45,696 bases of DNA, from assembly GCA_031263525.1 (NCBI GenBank), contig JAISFP010000132.1, positions 1 through 45,696 of the forward strand, given 5' to 3'. The position numbers and the translations under genes are program-made. This stretch comes from Deltaproteobacteria bacterium. GTDB lineage: Bacteria > Desulfobacterota > Desulfarculia > Adiutricales > Adiutricaceae. Positions 42,079 to 45,696 of the stretch are shown piece after piece. Below the pieces are notes generated by a model. It had not been told where the DNA came from. It made no database searches and saw only the letters and a program-made list of their open reading frames with translations. The number at the start of each line of letters is the position of its first letter. The stretch's first letter is position 1.

Positions 42079-45000
42079 TTACATCAGGTGATAAGGATCG
42101 ACGTCCACGGCAAAGGCCACGTGTTTCGGAAGCGACTTCCGGAATTTTTGAATGAATTCCGAGAGAACCTCCCCGCGTACCCTGGAGGTGACGGCACGGA
42201 ACATGATCTGGAAACGGTAGCGCTCCTTCAGCTTCACCACGGGGGACGGGGCCGGGCCCAGAATCAGGAAATCCTCCCTGTCAGCCCTGTCCGCCACGGT
42301 CTCCCTGAGCATGGCCCCGGCCCTGGACGCGGCCCGCTCGGTCCGCACCTCGTCCGGCCCGCTCAACCTCAGGAGCGCCAGCCTGCCGAAGGGGGGGAGC
42401 CCCAGGTCCCGCCGCATGGCGAGCTCGGCCCTGTAGAAGGCCCCGTAGTCGTGGGAGCTGGCCGCGGAGACGGAATAATGGTCGGGATTCATGGTCTGGA
42501 TCACTACCCTGCCAGGCTTCCCTGCCCTGCCGGCCCTGCCCGAGACCTGGCTCAGAAGCTGATAGGTGCGCTCGGCCGCCCTGAAGTCCGGGAGGTTCAG
42601 GCCTATGTCGGCGTCCACCACCCCCACCACGGTCAGGTTCGGGAAGTCATGGCCCTTGGCGGCCATCTGGGTGCCCACCATGAATGCGGCCTCGCCGCGG
42701 CCGAAACCTTCCAGGACGGCCTTGAGCCCGCCCTTCCTCCGGGTGGCGTCGACGTCGAGCCTCAGCCCGCTGACCTTGAAGTCCTTCTCGGCGGAGGCAT
42801 GTATCCTTTCCGTGCCCGCTCCCAGGTACCTGACCATGCCCGCCCCGCAGGAAGGGCACTTGGCCGGGGGGCGCCCCCTCCAGCCGCAGCCGTGGCAGAT
42901 GAGCACCGACCCCTCGGGGATGCCCCGGATACGGCCCTCTTCCGCCCCCTCCACCTCGGGCCCCTGGGGGCCGTGGAGGGTGAGGTTCAGGCTGCAGTTC
43001 GGGCATTTGAGCGTCTCCCCGCAGGTCATGCACAGCGGAAACGAGGCCCAACCCCTCCTGTTCACGAAGAGGAGCGCCTGCTCGCCGCGGCCGAAGGCCG
43101 AAATGAGCTCGTTTCTGAGTTCCGGGGAGAGGATCCTCCCCCCCTTGGGCGACCCCCTGCGGTCGCAGATCCTGACTTTCGGGAGCTGCGCGTCCCCGGG
43201 CCTCTCCTTCATGACCAGAAGCTTCATCCTTCCGGTCTCGGCCGCACGGTAGCTCTCGAGGGACGGCGTGGCCGAGCCCAGTATGAGCACCGCACCGCTC
43301 CTGCGGGCCCTGAAGCTTGCCAGATCCCGCCCGTGATAGTGAAGCCCGTGCTCCTGCTTGTATGCCCAGTCGTGCTCCTCGTCCACTATTACGAGCTTCA
43401 GGTCCCTCACCGGGGCGAAGACGGCGCTCCTGGCCCCCAGCGCCAGCTTCAGCCTCCCCCTCGCCAGGTTCATCCAGTGGTCGTGACGCTCGCCCGTCGA
43501 GAGCCCCGAATGGAGCACGGCAAGCCTGACTCCCGGAAGAGAGCTCTTGATCCTGGCCTCCAGGCCCAGCGTGAGCGCTATCTCCGGGGCAAGCCACAGG
43601 ACACCCCCGCCCCGCGACAGAACCCGGGCGGCAGCCCTGAGGTAGACCTCGGTCTTTCCGCTCCCGGTGACCCCGAAGAGGAGGAACCTTCCCGGCTCCT
43701 GTCCCCGTGGGGCTTCGGCCGGATCCGAGCCAAAGGTACCGGCATGTCCGGCGTCAGGACTCGCGGTCGCACCCTGCCCCGGGGTTCCGGCAGGTCCGGC
43801 GTCATGGCTCGCTGACGGACCCGGCCCCGTGACTCCGGCAGGACCCGCGTCATGGCTCGCTGACGGACCCGCCCCAGCCCCCGTGACTCCGGCAGGTCCG
43901 GCGTCATGGCTCGCTGACGGACCCGCCCCGGCCCCCGTGACTCCGGCAGGTCCGGCAGGTCCGGCGTCATGGCTCGCTGACGGACACGCCCCCGGGGTTC
44001 CGGACGGTCCTGGGCGAGGAGTGCCGTCCAATTCAGAGGTCCGGCCAGGGTCAAGTCCTGACAACGGCTCGGCTCCCGAGGCCCTGCCAGTTTCCAGAAA
44101 GCTGTCACGAGCCTGAACCGTGCCCGTGCCGGAAGCCCGCCCTTCTCCCTCCCCCGCCTCCGCAGGCGTTCCGCTGTCCAGCGCCCTGTCCAGGGCGGCC
44201 AGAATGGAGCCCAGGGCCGCCTCCTGCTCGTCAGTGAGGCTTTCAACTGGCGTCCTCGGTAGATCCGGGGCCCTGTCAGGGTCGTCCCGGGAGATTTCCA
44301 CCCGGTTCACCACGACCAGTCCCTTGGCCTGGAGCCCCTTTGCCACCCTCACGGGATCCTTGATGTAGTGTCTGTAGTGCGAGACGGGCGTGGGCGGCGA
44401 GCCTTTCACTCTCTCCCAGAGCTCGCGCTCCGCCCTTCCGAGTCTGGGAAGCTCCTCGGGAGGGTCCGGGTCCGGGGAAAGGACGATTTCCGTGGCGAAT
44501 CCCGCCCCCTTCTTTGAAAGACGGTAGAGGAACCTGACAAGCCCCTTCCTTGCCAGGGCTCCCAGGATCCCCGCCGCGCCTTTCTCCCTGAAGGACGAGA
44601 GAGCCACGGGCCGGGGGTTCTCCGCGAGAAGCACCTTCAGGGGGCTGGAACTTTCTATGGCGGGATCGGGGGCCGCCGCGAGGCCTGCCTCCGTGAGCAC
44701 TGCCTCCTTCACGAGCCTGGGTGCAAGGCCCCCCGGAAGGATCTCGCGGACGCAGAGACCGAGCGGGTAGTGATAATAATCAGAAACGAAGCGGGCCAGC
44801 TCGGTCAGATCGGCACCGAACAGGGGCTCCTGCCTCACCACGGCGAGAATCGGCTTGAGCGCCCCCTTGAATCCCCCTCCCCGGGGTTCCACGCCCATCA
44901 CGTAACCCGCCAGGTCCCTGCCAGCGAAAGGCACGAGCACCGTCTGGCCTGTCATGACGTCCATGCCTGGAGGGATGAGGTAGGAGTATATCCCCGGAGC

Positions 45001-45510
45001 CGCAGACTCCACGGCCACCAGTGCGCAGGGCATGCCGACGGCTTCACGCGAATCTGGAGAGACAGGAAAATCCGGGCCGTCCTGGCCGTCCGGCAAGTCC
45101 GGCACGGCCCGGTCATCGGGCAGGTCACGGTCGCCAGGCAGGTTCAGGGTGCTGAAATGAAGCCCCGAGGCCCCGTCTCCGGCTGCGCCGCCCCGGCGGA
45201 GTGCCTGCGGGGACGAGCCGGCGGAAAACTTGACGTCCGTGGCACGGGCCTGGCCGTCTGCGCCGGCCGGGACGCTCCAGAGAGGCATGTCGCCGAAAGG
45301 GTCGCTCAGGGACGGGTCGTCCGGAAACGGGTCGCCCAGAGCTGGATCGTCCGGAAAGGGCTCGTCGGAGTCAGGATCGTCCGGATAGGGATCGTCCGGG
45401 TCAAAGTCCTCCTCGTGCCACAGATCCTCCTCGGTGATGCCCTCATGGACACGGGACTCGCGATCGCCTTCAGGCTCGGCATAAGACGAGTCAGAACCGG
45501 CCGGGCGCAA
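42079..45510 (-). CDS. priA: Primosomal protein N' (replication restart helicase PriA), extended
   Basis: SF2 3'-5' DNA helicase that restarts stalled forks. The core is clear: fork-end-binding domain from about residue 163 (ALVAVESAAPGIYSYLIPPG); Walker A GVTGSGKTEVYL (about 617); VIVDEEHDWAYKQE (about 708); eight zinc-binding Cys as four CxxC pairs between about 825 and 890; motifs V/VI (MVGTQMAAKGHDFPNLTVVGVVDAD, LLSQVSGRAGRAG); and the C-terminus VDVDPYHLM. Two additions are unusual. An N-terminal region of about 160 residues is rich in DDP repeats, and a Gly/Pro/Ala insert of about 180 residues with SASHDAGPAG repeats lies before Walker A. Typical PriA has 730-830 residues; here 1143. 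TTG 45510 is the first start-like codon, but the frame is open to the window edge, so the true start may be outside or, alternatively, at ATG 45033. Confidence 0.9.
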   Translation of the reverse strand: MRPAGSDSSYAEPEGDRESRVHEGITEEDLWHEEDFDPDDPYPDDPDSDEPFPDDPALGDPFPDDPSLSDPFGDMPLWSVPAGADGQARATDVKFSAGSSPQALRRGGAAGDGASGLHFSTLNLPGDRDLPDDRAVPDLPDGQDGPDFPVSPDSREAVGMPCALVAVESAAPGIYSYLIPPGMDVMTGQTVLVPFAGRDLAGYVMGVEPRGGGFKGALKPILAVVRQEPLFGADLTELARFVSDYYHYPLGLCVREILPGGLAPRLVKEAVLTEAGLAAAPDPAIESSSPLKVLLAENPRPVALSSFREKGAAGILGALARKGLVRFLYRLSKKGAGFATEIVLSPDPDPPEELPRLGRAERELWERVKGSPPTPVSHYRHYIKDPVRVAKGLQAKGLVVVNRVEISRDDPDRAPDLPRTPVESLTDEQEAALGSILAALDRALDSGTPAEAGEGEGRASGTGTVQARDSFLETGRASGAEPLSGLDPGRTSELDGTPRPGPSGTPGACPSASHDAGPAGPAGVTGAGAGPSASHDAGPAGVTGAGAGPSASHDAGPAGVTGPGPSASHDAGPAGTPGQGATASPDAGHAGTFGSDPAEAPRGQEPGRFLLFGVTGSGKTEVYLRAAARVLSRGGGVLWLAPEIALTLGLEARIKSSLPGVRLAVLHSGLSTGERHDHWMNLARGRLKLALGARSAVFAPVRDLKLVIVDEEHDWAYKQEHGLHYHGRDLASFRARRSGAVLILGSATPSLESYRAAETGRMKLLVMKERPGDAQLPKVRICDRRGSPKGGRILSPELRNELISAFGRGEQALLFVNRRGWASFPLCMTCGETLKCPNCSLNLTLHGPQGPEVEGAEEGRIRGIPEGSVLICHGCGWRGRPPAKCPSCGAGMVRYLGAGTERIHASAEKDFKVSGLRLDVDATRRKGGLKAVLEGFGRGEAAFMVGTQMAAKGHDFPNLTVVGVVDADIGLNLPDFRAAERTYQLLSQVSGRAGRAGKPGRVVIQTMNPDHYSVSAASSHDYGAFYRAELAMRRDLGLPPFGRLALLRLSGPDEVRTERAASRAGAMLRETVADRADREDFLILGPAPSPVVKLKERYRFQIMFRAVTSRVRGEVLSEFIQKFRKSLPKHVAFAVDVDPYHLM
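43760..44010 (-). repeat. In-frame 48/54-bp repeats inside priA
   Basis: About five units contain GTCATGGCTCGCTGACGGAC and CGTGACTCCGGCAGG, in versions of 48 or 54 bp (16 or 18 residues), both multiples of three. They encode SASHDAGPAGVTG-type repeats in a presumably disordered linker before the helicase core. Confidence 0.8.
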
Positions 45511-45529
45511 GGAGCTAGACGGCAGGGCT

Positions 45530-45696
45530 GGAGAGGCCGGCAGGCCGGGGCTGAACGGGCGGGGAGTCAGAGCCGGCGGGCCGGGGCTGGACTGGCGGGA
45601 GGTCGGAGCCGGCTGGCCGGGGCTGGACGGGGTGGAGGTCAGAGCCGGCTGGCCGGGGCTGGACGGGGTGGAGGTCAGAGCCGGCTGGCCGGGGCT
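45530..45696 (-). repeat. 36-bp tandem array at the window edge, in frame with priA
   Basis: The unit GCCGGCTGGCCGGGGCTGGA plus CGGGGTGGAGGTCAGA (36 bp) is repeated about 4.5 times and runs off the window. Read in the priA frame it has no stop and encodes 12-residue PALTSTPSSPGQ units. This supports either a still longer PriA N-terminus or a neighbouring non-coding array that happens to be open. Confidence 0.7.

Noticed and set aside
41887-43815. 642-codon plus-strand open frame opposite priA
   Set aside because: It is antisense to conserved PriA motifs, including the zinc cysteines and helicase motifs; no independent coding signal.

Overview
The window is from a GC-rich bacterial genome cut by several very AT-rich stretches. 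The order ispE, tRNA-Gln, prs, rplY on one strand is typical of the former Deltaproteobacteria (Desulfobacterota and relatives). A formate transporter beside formate-tetrahydrofolate ligase points to an anaerobe that handles formate and one-carbon units, and the AAA-ATPase/PD-(D/E)XK gene at the left belongs to a family common in gut anaerobes. I infer a host- or sediment-associated deltaproteobacterium; this is not proven by the window.

Layout. Positions 1-5600 are accessory: one AAA-ATPase/nuclease-like gene on the plus strand among decayed mobile sequence and short non-autonomous repeats with IS66-like ends. Positions 5602-18643 hold the most interesting locus: a Ser/Thr kinase fused to a TerY-like VWA domain (plus strand), converging on a four-gene minus-strand cluster that reads giant helicase-like protein, ZorA, ZorB, ZorC-like protein. 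ZorA/ZorB are the MotA/MotB-like motor of the Zorya anti-phage system. The helicase family, and the kinase-VWA partner, differ from the Zorya types I know. Several predicted active sites carry conservative substitutions (Walker A Lys to Arg, Walker B Glu to Asp, kinase Lys to Arg). The locus is bracketed by two same-orientation copies of the IS66-like repeat.

Positions 20586-32761 are core metabolism, all on the minus strand: fhs, a formate/nitrite-family channel, a nitroreductase, rplY, prs, tRNA-Gln, ispE and a DUF1015 protein. Almost every gap between these genes holds its own GC-rich tandem array (periods of about 24, 27, 46, 49, 57 and 64 bp), each of different sequence. Positions 32970-35060 hold another array, a repeat nested within a repeat, and a broken VapBC-like pair. 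Positions 35065-39576 encode a 1503-residue hybrid histidine kinase. A 1.8-kb AT-rich stretch without genes follows, and the window ends in an unusually long PriA helicase whose 5' end may lie outside.

How the genes may work together: the Zorya-like cluster would sense envelope disturbance through the ZorAB motor and pass it to cytosolic effectors, with the kinase-VWA protein as a possible regulator. The formate channel, ligase and nucleotide/isoprenoid genes are housekeeping. The histidine kinase is an orphan multi-step phosphorelay sensor.
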